From Acanthosoma haemorrhoidale (lineage: Eukaryota > Arthropoda > Insecta > Hemiptera > Acanthosomatidae): 64,000 nucleotides of DNA. The stretch covers positions 99,345,189-99,409,188 of the forward strand of contig OV884009.1 in assembly GCA_930367205.1 (NCBI GenBank), written 5' to 3'. Shown piece by piece: positions 24,420 to 37,200 of this stretch. The first letter of the stretch is position 1, and each line of letters opens with the position of its first letter. The position numbers and the translations under genes are program-made. Below the pieces are notes generated by a model that saw only the letters and a program-made list of their open reading frames with translations, was not told the origin of the DNA and searched no databases.

Positions 24420-24645
24420 AAAATCTTATGATAAAGTTGAAGATTGCTACTAAAGACCCAATCCATTTGTACGGCTCTATGAAAAGCACACATATGCCAG
24501 TTGTACCATTCAAAACGTTTGGGGAAGTTGTTTGGAACTCATAGGGATGGAAGGAAAGATATATTTGCATGTCATTATAGCCTAGCAGCCAATGATACAT
24601 TATCAAACGGGCGAACGTAAAGGTACCGATGTCAAGAAAAAAATG
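24420..24645 (+). repeat. Unclassified repeat family X, copy 1
   Basis: The block CATAGGGATGGAAGGAAAGA...CGAACGTAAAGGTACCGAT (about 100 bp, from 24540) recurs almost unchanged at about 25420 and 25660. No protein motif was recognised in any frame. Confidence 0.75.
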
Positions 24646-25309
24646 AAGTGTAAAAAATGAAGAGTTCTTACAGCAAGTACGAAAAGAAAAACCTCACATT
24701 ATTTTTATATTTCATAGCTACAATATTTACCATTTACATAAGGCTTAGCATGTAGAAAACCAAAGGAAACTGGTCGTAACTAATTGAGCTCAGAGACGGA
24801 AAACGGGTTGCTCCTTGAATAAAGAAGTAGGAAAAGAGGCTTAGATAACCAAATAAAGGTTTAGGGAAGAGTAAAAAGCTATCATGATTACAGCTCCTCA
24901 GTGAGCTTATAATAATGTATTGTTGGAAAATCAAATAATATCACCAATGGCTAAGTATCTGCTAAATCTAATTCGGGCTATTGTGGACTACTATCTGGAT
25001 AATCTTTTTATGTTGAATAAATACTATGAATAAGGGGGTTGTTTTACAATTTTATGTCCCACTATTACCACCCCCGTAATAATAAATAGGCAACTCTTTA
25101 TTTCATTTTCCTCTCCCTAGACCACGTTTTCTTATCCCAAGGCCCTACTGAGTCTTCATTTAAAAATATAATGAGATGTAATGAATGATGAATGATTCTT
25201 ACAGATAAGCATTCAAATCACACGTTGAAAGTAAAAATTCTTATCTATAGCAGAAAAACCATACAAACCATTTAAAGTGTGTCTACACAAAAATAATTTA
25301 GTCCTGGTC

Positions 25310-25812
25310 ATTCCATGAGTTTGCTTATAGACTAAGAGCCTTGAATATTTCAAGGTTTAAGTTTATATTATTATCTTAGGCCTATGGAAGAATTGAGTCA
25401 AGATCTGCGTAAATTTTTCATAGGGATGGAAGGAAAGATATATTTGCATGTCATTATAGCCTAGGAGCCAATGACACATTATTCAACGGACGAACGTAAA
25501 GGTACCGATACCTTATTCGATTGACCTTATTGGGTAAAACTAGGATCAAAGTCTTGCTGTCCAAAGCGGGTGCATTTCTCAAGGTTTAAGTTGATATTAT
25601 TATCTTGGTCCTATGAAAGAATTGAGTCAAGATCTCCGTAATTTTTTTGAGAAGTTGTTTGGAACTCATAGGGATGGAAGGAAAGATATATTTGCATGTC
25701 ATTATAGCCTAGGAGCCAATGACACATTATTCAACGGACGAATGTAAAGGTACCGATATCCTTATTCGATTGACCTTATTGGGTAAAACTAGGATCAAAG
25801 TGTTGCTGGCTC
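25310..25812 (+). repeat. Repeat family X, two tandem copies
   Basis: Two direct copies of about 220 bp (about 25355-25560 and 25577-25805) share the order CAAGGTTTAAGTT...TATTATTATCTT, GAATTGAGTCAAGATCT, then CATAGGGATGGAAGGAAAGA, GACACATTATTCAACGGACG and TTATTCGATTGACCTTATTG. They differ at only a few positions and by an extra GAAGTTGTTTGGAACT in the second copy. The boundary of the underlying mobile unit is unknown. Confidence 0.85.
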
Positions 25813-26960
25813 ATTCAACCGAAAGATAAACACCTGCAATTTAGACGAAAGTTATCATACACCCGGTAATGTTATAAGACTTAGCGGAAATGGGCGTACT
25901 TGAGTGCGTATTCAAAACTGACGCGCTCAAACATGACAAATTATTGTAGTCCCATTCCACCGAACGGTAAACGTCTACGATTCGTTCTTAAATATTCAGC
26001 ACGGCAAGGTGAGTAACAATCAATTATATACGACGGCCCAGGCCGGTTCGATCCCAAAAAGGACCCAAAAAACCAATTTTGTTTCAATCGATTCAACCGT
26101 ATTGGAAACACTTGAAAATACAATTATTTGATTGAATTTAATATGTGGTTACATTCACGTAAAGAACTGACTTTCCTGAAGAACTTCTATTGCGTTTTCA
26201 AAACTTCCTTCAAAAACCGCCTGTGATCAAAGTAAATTTACATTGAGGTATTTCATTATTGGTTTATAGGTATTTATTTCATTGGTTTATCATTCAAAAC
26301 AAACCGATATTTTTAACAGAATCGCTAATTATTTATAAAGATGCATACGTAACATGCATCAATTTGAAACATCAAGAGGACCGTGCCAGTTTTACGTAAA
26401 CCACACAATATTTGGAAACAAAATTAAAGAAAGTGTTTCCAAATGGAATTAAATTCTCAACATGAAGTAATAAGGTAGTAGCCATAAGAGGTCCGAAGAA
26501 ATGTTACCAACTATAATGAATGCCATTTCTAACAAACAGCCCTAATTCAGCTGCACTCAAACCAAGCAATGTGATTATGAATGCCCTCTTGGAGAACGTA
26601 ATCCGTAAGCGGTCTTAATACTGGAGAATCGAATTTTGTGAAGCTCTTATTAATATCTTTGACCTCTGTAATCGGTGGGAAAGGTTTCAAAAGACAAAAA
26701 TACAACATAGCGGCGTGAATTGTACAGTCGATCGCCCAAGGCATCTTGTTTGTGGCAAGAAATAAAAGATTCATACTTTCAAAACAGTTAAAAATAGGTT
26801 TAGCTATGAAAAGCCAATGAAATAGTGAAAAAGCGGTAAATATATTAAACCGATTTGGACATATATCTAGTTACAGCTGTCTCGAAGAAATAGAGACCTT
26901 ATTGTGCGATGATTCCGACAAAGTCTTTCCGTTTAAATTGATTGTTTTGTGTGGCTGTTA
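25813..26960. other. Unassigned intron sequence with diverged local repeats
   Basis: Two diverged copies of CATTCaACCGAAaGaTAAAC lie 141 bp apart (near 25812 and 25953). No coding domain was recognised. A GGTTCGATCCC string near 26045 resembles a tRNA B box, but no tRNA fold is visible around it. Confidence 0.35.
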
Positions 26961-26964
26961 TTAT

Positions 26965-29380
26965 TTTTTTTTTTATATATAAACAACTTTATTAAGTTGA
27001 AATTACAATCCGCCTCAATACTTAATAGGCAATAAATAATTGAGATAAATGTTTTCATTCATACCATATTTACAATTCATCATTCACTCGCACATTCATA
27101 CAATATTTACAAACAGCCAAGGGGCCCCCCAAGTCCACTAGTTGTTGCCTCCCTCGCATGCGAAAGAGGAAGCGGAGTTTTGGGAAGTCCCCTACTAGCC
27201 ACGCCGAGCGAGGCAGACGAAGAGCGCGAGAGCCACATACGCTCAGGACATGATTGGAGAAACTGGCCATTGCCAGGACTCCCATTGTTGCGCATTTATA
27301 GGAGGTCACGAGGCCACTGCCGTTTTAGTTTCAGGATTATAGGGATGAGTGGAGCAGTGCAATGACTGTGCTACGGGATTAGGGTGGTTGGATAGGTTAC
27401 TATGGAATTTTATGAATTTGGAAGGGATGAGTTCAAGAATGTAAGGTATATTAAGATCATTATTTTGTTGCTGACGTAATAGGGGGCATTTACTATTGTT
27501 CTCAGGATTTTTGATTGAAAGGATTGGATGCGCTTGATGTTCGACTTTTTTGCTGTCCCCCATAGCTCTATTCTGTATGTCCAGATTGGCTTAAGTATAA
27601 CTTTGTAAATAAGTAGTTTATTTCCTATTGAGAGATGGGATATCCTTCGAAGTAGTCTCTACAGTTGTCCAAAGCGTCTGTTTAGTTCTTGTCTTTTTAG
27701 CCTCGTGTGTGGGTTCCATGTCAGTCTTTTGTCGAGATGGAAGCCTAAATACCTTACTGTCTCAGACACGGGGAGAGGAATCGAATTGCAAAAGACTAGC
27801 GGACAGGACTTGCGGCAGAGGGTAAAGGTTATGTGGGAACATTTTGCTTCATTGACCTTGATTCGCCATTGGTTGCACCAATACTCGATCTCATCAAGGT
27901 GCTTTTGAAGGTTTTGGGATGCTATATCAGGGTCTGAGTGGGATGACAAGACTGCACTGTAATCTGCAAATGTTGCCAAGAAGGTATTGGGGGTAGAGCG
28001 AACATCAGCGGTGTATAGGTTATAGAGGATGGGACCCAGGACGCTGCCCTGTGGAACTCCTGCTTTTATGGGATAGTAGTTAGAATATTCTAAACCACAG
28101 TGGACTTGGAAGAAGCGGTTTGAAAGGTAGGACTTTAGGATTAGGAAAAGGGTCAGTGGCAGATATGTTTTGAGCTTGTAAAGCAAACCTCCGTGCCGAA
28201 CCCTGTAAAAAGCTTGAGCTATTACCAGAAATGCAGCAGTGCAATACTGTTTGGATTCAAGGGCTGAGGAAATGTGATCAACAACGCGAAGGCCTTGTTG
28301 AGTAGAGGAATGTTGTTGACGGAAGCCAAACTGGTGTATAGGAAAAAGGTTTATGGATTCGACAATTGGAAGTAGACGTTTTAAGAGGAGTTTCTCAAAT
28401 ATTTTTGAGAGGATAGTGAGTAGGCTAATTGGACGGTAAGATGAGGCGTCGTTGGGTGGTTTTGCGGGTTTGGCGAATAGGACAATAATGGAGTGTTTCC
28501 AGAGGAGAGGAAAGTGCGTCGTTCGGATAATGCAGTTATAGATGTAGGTTAGGAAGATTATGGCTTTATGAGGAAGCTGTTTGAGAATTTGAGGAGTAAG
28601 AAGATCATATCCAGGGGATTTTCGGTAAGTTAAGTTTTTCAGAAGGTATTTGACCTCAGAGGGGTTAACGGCTTTTGGTGGAAGTGATGTAATCTTCTAC
28701 AGTTGTGCTATGAGTATGGTTTTGATGAGAAAGGTGAGGTGTGAAAGTATGGGTAAGATGCAGAGCAAATTCCTCTGACCTATCCCCATCCGAAGCCGCC
28801 CAGGACCCATCATCATGACGGATTGGGTGTGAGACAGGATGGTACTTTAGGATTTTTTTGTTACATTCCTTAGGGAGTTATCCCTGGTAGAAAGAGAGGA
28901 GAGGTGGGAATTGTAGGAATTGGAACGGAAGGACGCCAATTGCTGCTTTACCAGTCTGCAGTAATGATTGTATGAGCGGCGATCAGCAGGATGTCGGGAT
29001 CTTTGCCATACTGTTCTGGAATGGCGTTTGGATTGGATTAGGTCTTTGAGATGCTGAGGTAAACAATTTTGATTGTGGGTTTTCGGATTTATTGGGAGGG
29101 CAGTACACTGATGCTAGAGTAAGGGGGGAAGGGAAGGTGCTGATTGAAACTGCAGTGGACTGAAGGTAATCTAGCTAGTTTTTCCACTTCTGGCTGACGG
29201 CGTTGTTCGTTCCTCGACTTCAGCGTTCTGTAGGCCTCGCAGCCCTTGTAGTTGGCCGGATGGCCTTGCTTGCAAAGTACGCATACCGCAGGCGATTTTA
29301 GGGGCTTTTTGCACAATTCACTTTTGTGCTGACCACTGCACTTTACACATCTGGGAGGGTGGTGGCAGTAAGATTGGCTA
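26965..29380 (-). mobile_element. Jockey-like non-LTR retrotransposon, decayed copy 4
   Basis: Read on the minus strand: ORF1 end (about 29375-29170) with KSPAVCVLCKQGHPANYKGC, a Jockey-type gag zinc knuckle and GHPANYKGC signature. Next is a short endonuclease remnant, after a large deletion of most of ORF2's start. Then comes the RT (about 28700-27330), including an open stretch at 27659-28186 with AGVPQGSVLGPILYNLYTAD, FADYSAVLSS (DD changed to DY) and VRYLGFHLDKRLTW. The 3' UTR follows to about 26965. The changed catalytic aspartate and frameshifts make it inactive. Confidence 0.88.
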
Positions 29381-29399
29381 TTATTGAATAAACAAAACT

Positions 29400-29935
29400 G
29401 TTACATTTGTATTTATCATAATTACATCACAACAGATCAGGGCAACTACGGCTCTAAAAACAGGCTCCATGACAATAATATATAACCATACAAAAAGGTA
29501 ACGACATTGTTGTCACCTTATGACTCTTAAATATACCTCATACAACATACAATATCCAAAACAATGATTCATAAACCATATAATAAAGAACCGAAAATGA
29601 CACTTGTGTGAATACGTTTAGACTCTGTCAGTACTCCACAATCTTTCAGATCTGCTAAATTGCTGGTTTTATTGTCGATAGCACTCGTACTACATATTAG
29701 AATCGAATTTATTAGGCAGTGGTGCACAAAAAGATTTTATCGGAACGAAACACTACAATGGTTGCAAACGTCTTCACCAATATCTCTCTATGTCACTTCA
29801 GAGCTTCCATCAACTTCTTTGTGGGAAGAACTGGCAAAGATGTTTTTTACGCTTGTATTCTCGATCTCGAAATATTATTGAAAGTAAATAAATTAATAAG
29901 CATTAAATATTTCAACTTGGAAACAATATGAAGCC
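29400..29935. other. Unassigned intron sequence
   Basis: No recognisable domain. Overlapping short open frames on plus (29660-29931) have no motif I can name. Confidence 0.35.
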
Positions 29936-29939
29936 CTAC

Positions 29940-30150
29940 AAGCAAAATTCTTTCGCAGGCCCAAGCTAATAATATCAACTTAAACCTTGAGAAATGCACC
30001 CGCTTTAGACAGCAAGACTTGACGATCCTAGCTGTAGCCAATAAGGACTAAGGATATCGACACCTTTACGTTCGTCCGTTGACTCCTTCTAGTTTATAAG
30101 AAAACTCATGGAATGAGCAGGATTGAACTCGCGCCAGGAATTCTTCTGCA
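29940..30150 (-). repeat. Repeat family X, reversed copy with tRNA-like B box
   Basis: The complement of this segment shares CAAGGTTTAAGTTGATATTA, AAAGCGGGTGCATTTCTCAA and ACGGACGAACGTAAAGGT with the copies at 25.3-25.8 kb. At its outer end it reads, on the minus strand, GGCGCGAGTTCAATCCTGC, a good match to a tRNA B box, followed by CATTCCATGAG, which also occurs at about 25310. This suggests a SINE-like or composite short element. Confidence 0.55.
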
Positions 30151-32048
30151 TATACGTAGAATAGGGTTGTGGGAAGGGAGGAAGAGGGCTTGTTGGTGTC
30201 TAGGAAAACTTGAAAAAAGTTGGAAATAAAGGAGCTCAAATAAGAGGCTACTAAATTAGAGAAGGCAGGAGAAACGAAGCAGCATTTTTAGAAATGGTAC
30301 ATATAAGTTTTAGTTAATGGAATCTTTTATTTACTCAGACAGAAGTGAATTCTTAGAACAAGTTAAGATAGGAAAAAGTAGAATAATAATAGCTTGACAG
30401 ATGCTGCCTTGAACTAGCCAAGCACATCGGTTCTAGTACTCAATATTATTCTGAGGTTATATGATGAAATATAAAATTTGGTATGTTAATTTTTAGTTGA
30501 ATATTCAGGCCAATCATGAACAGAGAAACCCAGATATAAAGGAAAAAAACTGAAAACTTGTGATGTGTTTAAGAGATATGTGTCAATATACTATTATATA
30601 TAGATACACTTTATTTACACTTTTCTTAATCTTCGAGAGTTATATATTTTATTTACATGTTTTGGTGCAAATAATATTATATGTATCTCATAGTTTATAT
30701 TGGTATTTTCGTTTATTTGTTTTATATTTGTCATCTATGTCACTATTATTTTTCCTTGGTAATTTTTTATTAAGTATGCGGTTAATCTTTTAAATAAATA
30801 AATTAATAATGATGAGTAAATTCAGTTTTTATAACTTATCAAGCAGCTGGAGTAAGTATTTTTCATATACTAATTAATAGTCAAAGCTGTTTGGTCATCA
30901 ATTTGAGGATGGATCAAAAAGATTGTAAAAAAAAAATTACATAATAAGTATTTATGTATAAATAAAATTATGTGTATATGCACATATTGTTTGAAAAATT
31001 CCACCCACTGACATTGTTCTAGCTGAATAAAATACCATTTATTAAATTTTTTTTTGTGATTTAAAAGAAGCATTATTTCTGTTTTTTATGTTAAAAAAAA
31101 ATGTTCAAATGTCAATATCTTTGTTTACATTTGTAATGAAAGCTGTTTAATGATTATCTTTAGGTATAGTTGATTTTTAATAATGTGTTATATCTTTTAA
31201 TGATTAGATTGACACTGTTTATTTTTCACACAGCTAGGGACTGGCCATGTTGGACCAATTTATTGCTTACACTTGAGTATAGCAGTCATATTGTTTACGT
31301 TGTGACTTTGAATAAACATTCTATTTCAACCAGACTACAATCGTTTATTTCTTTCAATGATCCCAGAGATAAAATATAATGTTAAATTGTTTTCCAGTTA
31401 ATTATGCCGTTCAAAGCGGATGTTGTATGTAGCCCTTATTGACGATGACTAATTCTATCAGATATTCACCAACTGAAAACTTCCTTACAAAACCTCACTT
31501 TAAAGTGCAGTAAGATGTGTCAGTATGGGTGCCACTCTAGAAAGATCTCACTGTTTAATTTATTTTTAATGAGGGAAATCTACAAAGATTTATCAGATTT
31601 TTGAATATGCAGAGGTTAATATTACTTCTGGATGTATATATTTCAGTACCAGAAGATGGAAGGTCAGATGTTAGTGAGTATTTGTGCTGTAACAACAAAT
31701 AACACCAGGTGGGAAGACAGAGATTCATTTTATTTAAGTACACCCCTAATCTACATCTATAACTCCTGGAAAGCTTGGTTAAGGGATCATGGTCTAGTAT
31801 TCTCTACCTTCAAAAAGCTATCATTAAACAGCTATTTTTTTAATTAATATTTTTTTGAATTTCCCTTTAGTTTTGTTGCTTTTTTTTTTTTCAATGCAGT
31901 TAACATGTTAATATAACATAATATCTTATGACGTATTAAAACACAAAACTAAAGAAGTTAGTGATTAGAAATATTACTAAGCTTAAATTACTTGTCCAAG
32001 TGGGTGGTATTTTTTGCTGGTGATTGTATAAATATTTAGGATACAAAC
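30150..32048. other. Unassigned intron sequence
   Basis: AT-rich. A stretch at about 31220-31380 contains AATAAA and a pyrimidine-rich context that could be an LTR remnant, but no partner copy is visible. Nothing else was recognised. Confidence 0.3.
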
Positions 32049-32178
32049 TTGGCTGGACATGGATGAATGTTGCACTCAATCATTTTAGTTCCTGGCTTCT
32101 GTGATTCATCACATAATTGGGAATCTACTATGTGACCAGTGACAGTGTTCCGGCATAAAACTTGAGACATTTTATAAC
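32049..32178 (-). CDS. ADAMTS-like gene, exon 5: remainder of second TSP1 repeat
   Basis: This 130-nt exon completes split codon 200, supplies codons 201-242 and contributes two bases to codon 243. The acceptor is TTTTAAG. The donor that preserves the frame is GTTTGT; a competing GTATCC four bases further would shift it. Joined to exon 4 it reads CSVTCGNG then YKMSQVLCRN, LCDE, and IECNIHPCPA, giving a complete TSP1 repeat with cysteine spacing like the second TSP1 repeat of ADAMTSL proteins. The 9.4-kb intron before it holds the LOA-like and hAT elements. Confidence 0.9.
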
Positions 32179-32540
32179 CTTAAAACACAATTCATTATTA
32201 ACAAATAAAAAAATAGTTTAAACTGATATATAAATCTAAATATTAGTTGGAATCCAGGTTAAGGTTAAGGTAAATTTTGTGTTAAGCTGAAATACCTGTT
32301 ATTGGAAGTCTTATCAAAAAGCCACAACAACTATTGAAGTATTGTTTTTGTTGAAATATGTAAGATACAACCAATACAAATAGAATTATAAAGACTGATT
32401 CAAACTTTTTGTTATTATAGTCTTGGTACATATGAGGGGAAAACCTGCAGCTCAGGTGAAAACCATTTCCCTAGTAGCTTTATGACCTCACTTGTATACA
32501 CAATCATGATAGGCCAAGAGCGTACCTCTACTCTAAGCAT
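32179..32540. other. Unassigned intron sequence upstream of exon 5
   Basis: AT-rich, and no feature was recognised beyond the polypyrimidine/acceptor signal of exon 5. Confidence 0.4.
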
Positions 32541-33770
32541 CGGTCTCGATTACCGGGGCTGAGATGGAAGAATTGAGATCATGGATTGGGGTGGCTAGGA
32601 GAATGGGAATGGAAACCCTGGCACCTTGGATGAAAGGAATGTTGAAGTAAGAGTGAAGGGTATGATTATTAAAATAGAGAAAAACATTGACTATCTGGCT
32701 GAAGATCCCGAATTGCAGGGACTGGATGTGAATGAAATGGATGGCTTGACACTCCCAAACTTTTATAGGACCAGGTAAGTTGAGGTATAGATTTGTAGAT
32801 AAGTCTCTTGTTTTATGTAGTTGTCCTGGAGCATCTGTCCAGAAGGCGAAGATGTAATCTGTATCCTCTGTTAGTTTCTTGTCACTTGGAGGTGATGTTG
32901 GGCCCCATGTGACTCACTTGTCTGATATAGGTCCCATGTAGGTGATCTGAGATTTAGTAGGAATAGGTTAATTGAATAGGGAAACTATTAGACAGGAAGA
33001 GGATGAAGGTATAATAAGAGGAATTTTCGGTATTTACTTTGAATCTTTATTTGTAGAGGTTCCAATAAAGCCAGGTGTTACAGCACTTGAAAAGTGAAGA
33101 TGAGGTCGAAATTTGTAAAGGAAGGTTAAAGGATGATTTGGCAGATAAAAATATTAAAGGAATAGGATGTGACAGAGGACACTACTCTAAGAAATGCCAG
33201 CAAACTGTAGGAATGAGACAGTCAGAGGAGAGAGTATGCTGAAGTATTTTTCAGATGTCCATGATAGGATGATGAAGAAATATGTAAAAGATAAACAGTC
33301 TTACAGTTTTAAAGTAAGCCCTAGTGCCAAACACGATTAAAGACCTGTGAATATTGAGAAATACGCCAGAGCAATACTCTTTCTTCTCAAATAAGGAAGA
33401 AATTGAATCAACAATGCGATGCCATTGATGGATGGTGGAGTGTGAGGATTGAAAACCAAACTGATGGAGTGAGTGTAAGGGGTTAGGGAATATGTGTTTG
33501 AGTAGAAGCTTAGGAAGGAAAAGGTAAGATGCAAGAGAGTGGGGAGATTTGCGTTTTTTGAGGACAGTTTTTAATGAAGAATATTTCCAGAGGAGTGGAA
33601 AATAGGTGCTTCTGAGAAATGAGTAATAGATGAAGGTCAGGAATGAAACAGATTTCTGTGAAAACTGCTTAAGGTCAAAAGTAGAAGTCTTATGGACAGT
33701 GAGTTTGTGAATGACTATTTTTTTGGTCTGGAAAGCCGGGGAAGAGGGTAGAGGAGAGAGAGGAAGGTGT
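32540..33770 (-). pseudogene. Non-LTR retrotransposon reverse-transcriptase relic (Jockey-related, different family)
   Basis: The complement reads in broken frames. Near 33470-33310 is HSISLVFNPHTPPSINGIAL and KESIALAYFSIFTG, equivalent to QFGFRxxHST...LDISQAFD of Jockey-type RTs. Near 32930-32560 it continues with TWGPTSPPSDKKLTE and traces of the RT connection region. The nucleotide similarity to the main Jockey family here is low, so this is another subfamily. It is heavily decayed. Confidence 0.6.
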
Positions 33771-34240
33771 ACATCTAAGTATCAAAATAATTGAATTAGG
33801 ATATAATTGAATGTCAAAAAAAAAAATTATTTATGAAATATAGACAAAATAAACCTGAAATATAAAAATCTTGGTCAATGAAGCGCTGAGTCCAAGCTTA
33901 GGATAAACCTAAAAAGAGAAGCCAAACCAGTTGTCATAAAAAAGTGAGGGAGAAAATGGCAATAAAATACCTCCTGAAGTGAGCACATTTTAATCAATTT
34001 TAATTCTATGCTGGTTGGATAGCTTAAAGTGAGTTGTATGGAACATTTAATCATTAGAAGTTATTGATACCAAAAGAAATAAGTCATCAAACAAGATTTC
34101 ATTTTATTGTAAGTTAAACCGTTTTAGTGGATTGATATCTTAATATTTAGTTTTGGGTATTTGATGAAATTTTCAACATAAAACAAGATTATAACCCATA
34201 CACATCTTAGTAATAATTTAATTCATTCGTTATATATATA
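33771..34240. other. Unassigned intron sequence upstream of the LOA-like element
   Basis: No ORF1-like coding is visible. The stretch ends in a short (TA)n run at about 34230-34242, where the LOA-like element begins. Confidence 0.5.
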
Positions 34241-34266
34241 TAATCGGGGGCCGACGGGCACTGATC

Positions 34267-37200
34267 ATGGTGGTGAGGCTGATGCAAATTAATCTACACC
34301 ACTGTATTGCAGCATGTGGTGTTCTGCAGCAGTATGTGAGAGGTAAGGATATTGATGTTATTCTAATACAAGAACCTTACCTGTATAAGGGCAGGATGGG
34401 GGGGCTGGCGATGCGTGGGTATGAGATTATTTCTGTACCCGAGCGTGCCAGAGCCTGTATCCTGCATAAGAGCAGTCTTAAAATGCTGCCTCTATGGCAA
34501 TATTGTTCTAGAGATTTAGCAGCAGCTCAAATGGCCCTCAACGAGGGAAATCAAGGTGGGAGGTTGACGATTGCATCGGTCTACCTCCCATATGAAGAAA
34601 GAGTCCCGACCGAGGCACTTAGTAAGCTAACGGAAGGGACTGGCTTAAGGGGCGAGCTTATAGCATCGCTTGACGCGAACGCTCACCATCAGCTCTGGGG
34701 GAGCAAGAACAACAACCAGAGAGGTGAGTGTTTAGTAGAGTACATAACTAGTAATGACCTAGACATTCTAAACAGAGGCAATATTGCCACTTTTAACAAC
34801 AGAATCAGATCTGAGGTCATTGACATAACCCTTAGCACACGTACTATAAGCCTAAGGGTTAAAGGCTGGCACGTCTCTGAAGAAGAGTCATGCTCAGATC
34901 ATAGATACATTAGATTTGATCTAAGTGGTAACATCACGTCCGAAGCTGTGTATAGGAATCCCAAACTTACAAACTGGGAAACCTACTATACACAGCTTGA
35001 GGAGGAGGTCAAATGCTGTCCTAGAGTGGTGAGTAGCAACTGGCATTTGGAACATTTAAACTCAACATTGACTGAGGCAATGATTAAGTCATACACTGAT
35101 AATAACACTGTATGTAATGTTAGATCCAACAGGAACTGTCCCTGGTGGAACAATGAACTTGGCAAGTTAAGAGCTCTTACACGTAAACTCTTTAACGCGG
35201 CCAAAAGATCAGGCAGATGGGACACTTATAAACGTGCACTCACTGATTATCACAAAGAAGTCAGAAAGGCTAAAAGAAGGGCGTGGAAGAAATTTTGTAG
35301 CGAAATAAACGATACAACTTCCATGTTTAGAGTAAATAGGATCTTATCCAAGCAGTCTGACAGGGGAGTATTGGGCTCCGTCAGGGTGGGAGGGGGCTAT
35401 ACGGATTCTGAGGAGGGAACCCTCGGTGCCCTGGCGCGCGCACATTTTCCTGGCTGCGGACTGATGGATACGATTAATAATGACCCTACCAACTGTGAAC
35501 ACACTAGTTGCAAGGGTAACTGGGCAGAAGCAAATAAAATTGTCAATTCTGCAAGAGTGGAGTGGGCAATTAATTCTTTTGCTCCTTTCAAATCACCTGG
35601 TACTGATGGGATATTCCCAGCCTTGCTACAAAAAGGCCTACCAGTAATTAGGCCCCTTATACTTACCTTGTTAAGGGGAAGCTTGGCACTGAGCTATATT
35701 CCAGTAAGCTGGAGGATGGCAAAAGTGTGTTACATACCAAAACCTGGGAAGAAGTCCTATGACGAACCCAAGTCTTACAGACCAATATGTCTGACTTCAT
35801 TTTTAATGAAGACCTTGGAAAAGGTCATAGACAGACATATTAGGGATGGAATACTGGTAGAACGACCGCTCCATAGCGCTCAATTCGCATACCAGGCAGG
35901 AAAATCCTGTGAAATTGCTCTCCACCACCTGGTTTCCAGGATAGAGAGATCCCTAGTTCATAAAGAAATAATGGCAGGCATCTTTGTTGATATAGAAGGT
36001 GCCTTTGATCGCACACCCTATAACACTATGGCATCAGCCTTAGAAAGAAAGGGGATTAGTTCCTTAGCCTCTAGCTGGATAAACACCATGCTAGAGAATA
36101 GGATTTTACAATCACAATTGGGACAAACCAAACTGTGGATGAAGCCAGTGGGAGGATGTCCACAGGGAGGGGTGTTATCTCCATTACTGTGGTGTTTGGT
36201 CGTTGACTCATTGTTAACAAACCTAAACTCTGCAGGGTTCTACGCACAGGGATATGCTGATGACATTGCTGTGCTCATAGGGGGCAAGTTCTCAGAAACC
36301 ATTTCTGAGTTGCTTTCCGCATCGATGAATCTTTTGAGGGATTGGTGTGAAAAGAATGGTTTAGGAATCAATCCCCAGAAGATAAATCTCTGTATCTTCA
36401 CTAACAAAAGAAATGCTATAGTTAGACCACCCTATATAGGGGGGACACAGGTAAGCATTTCTAGTGAGGTAAAGCATCTAGGGGTTACTCTGGATAGAAA
36501 ATTGGACTGGTCTAAACACATCAGGAATACTACTATGAAGGCACTTCGATGCCTCTATGCATGTAAAAGGGCTGTGGGTAGGACCTGGGGACTACAACCC
36601 AGAATGTTATTCTGGCTATATACCGCAGCAGTTAGACCAATGGTGCTCTATGCCTCTATGGTGTGGTGGCACAGAGGTAGTATTAGTAAAAATAGAACTT
36701 TGCTTGGCAAATTACAGAGGCTTTCATGTCTCATGATCACTGGTGCCATGAGTACAACTCCTACTGCTGCAATGGAAGTCTTATTGAACTTGAATCCACT
36801 GCACATAGAAGTAGAAGCGCAAGCCTTGAACGTGGCTTACAGACTTGCGAAATCAGGAACAAGATCCAAAGTCATGACTCACATGCGACATGGGAACTTG
36901 TTCAGAAGAATTGATGAGGACGAGGTGCTGTCAATGCACTCTGACCTACAAGTTAAGAAACACACAGACGTTTTATACTGTGCGGAAAACACAAAGACCA
37001 AACCACATAAACTGTGTAATGGGATTAATTGCTATACAGACGGCTCGCTAACAGAAAACGGGTCAGGGGCCGGCATATGGAGGAAAGATAAACCAGAATC
37101 TGGGATCTCTATTCCTTTAGGTAGACACACCTCGGTCTTTCAGGCCGAAGTGATGGCGATCAATGTCTGTACCCAAACCTTAATTGGGGAGGGTGTAAGA

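Noticed and set aside
26030..26070. GGTTCGATCCC as the B box of a tRNA gene
   Set aside because: No A box, acceptor stem pairing or cloverleaf could be drawn around it.
36726..36914. Short frames inside the LOA-like ORF2, also at 34986-35225 and 35397-35591
   Set aside because: They are shadows of the 1199-codon frame.
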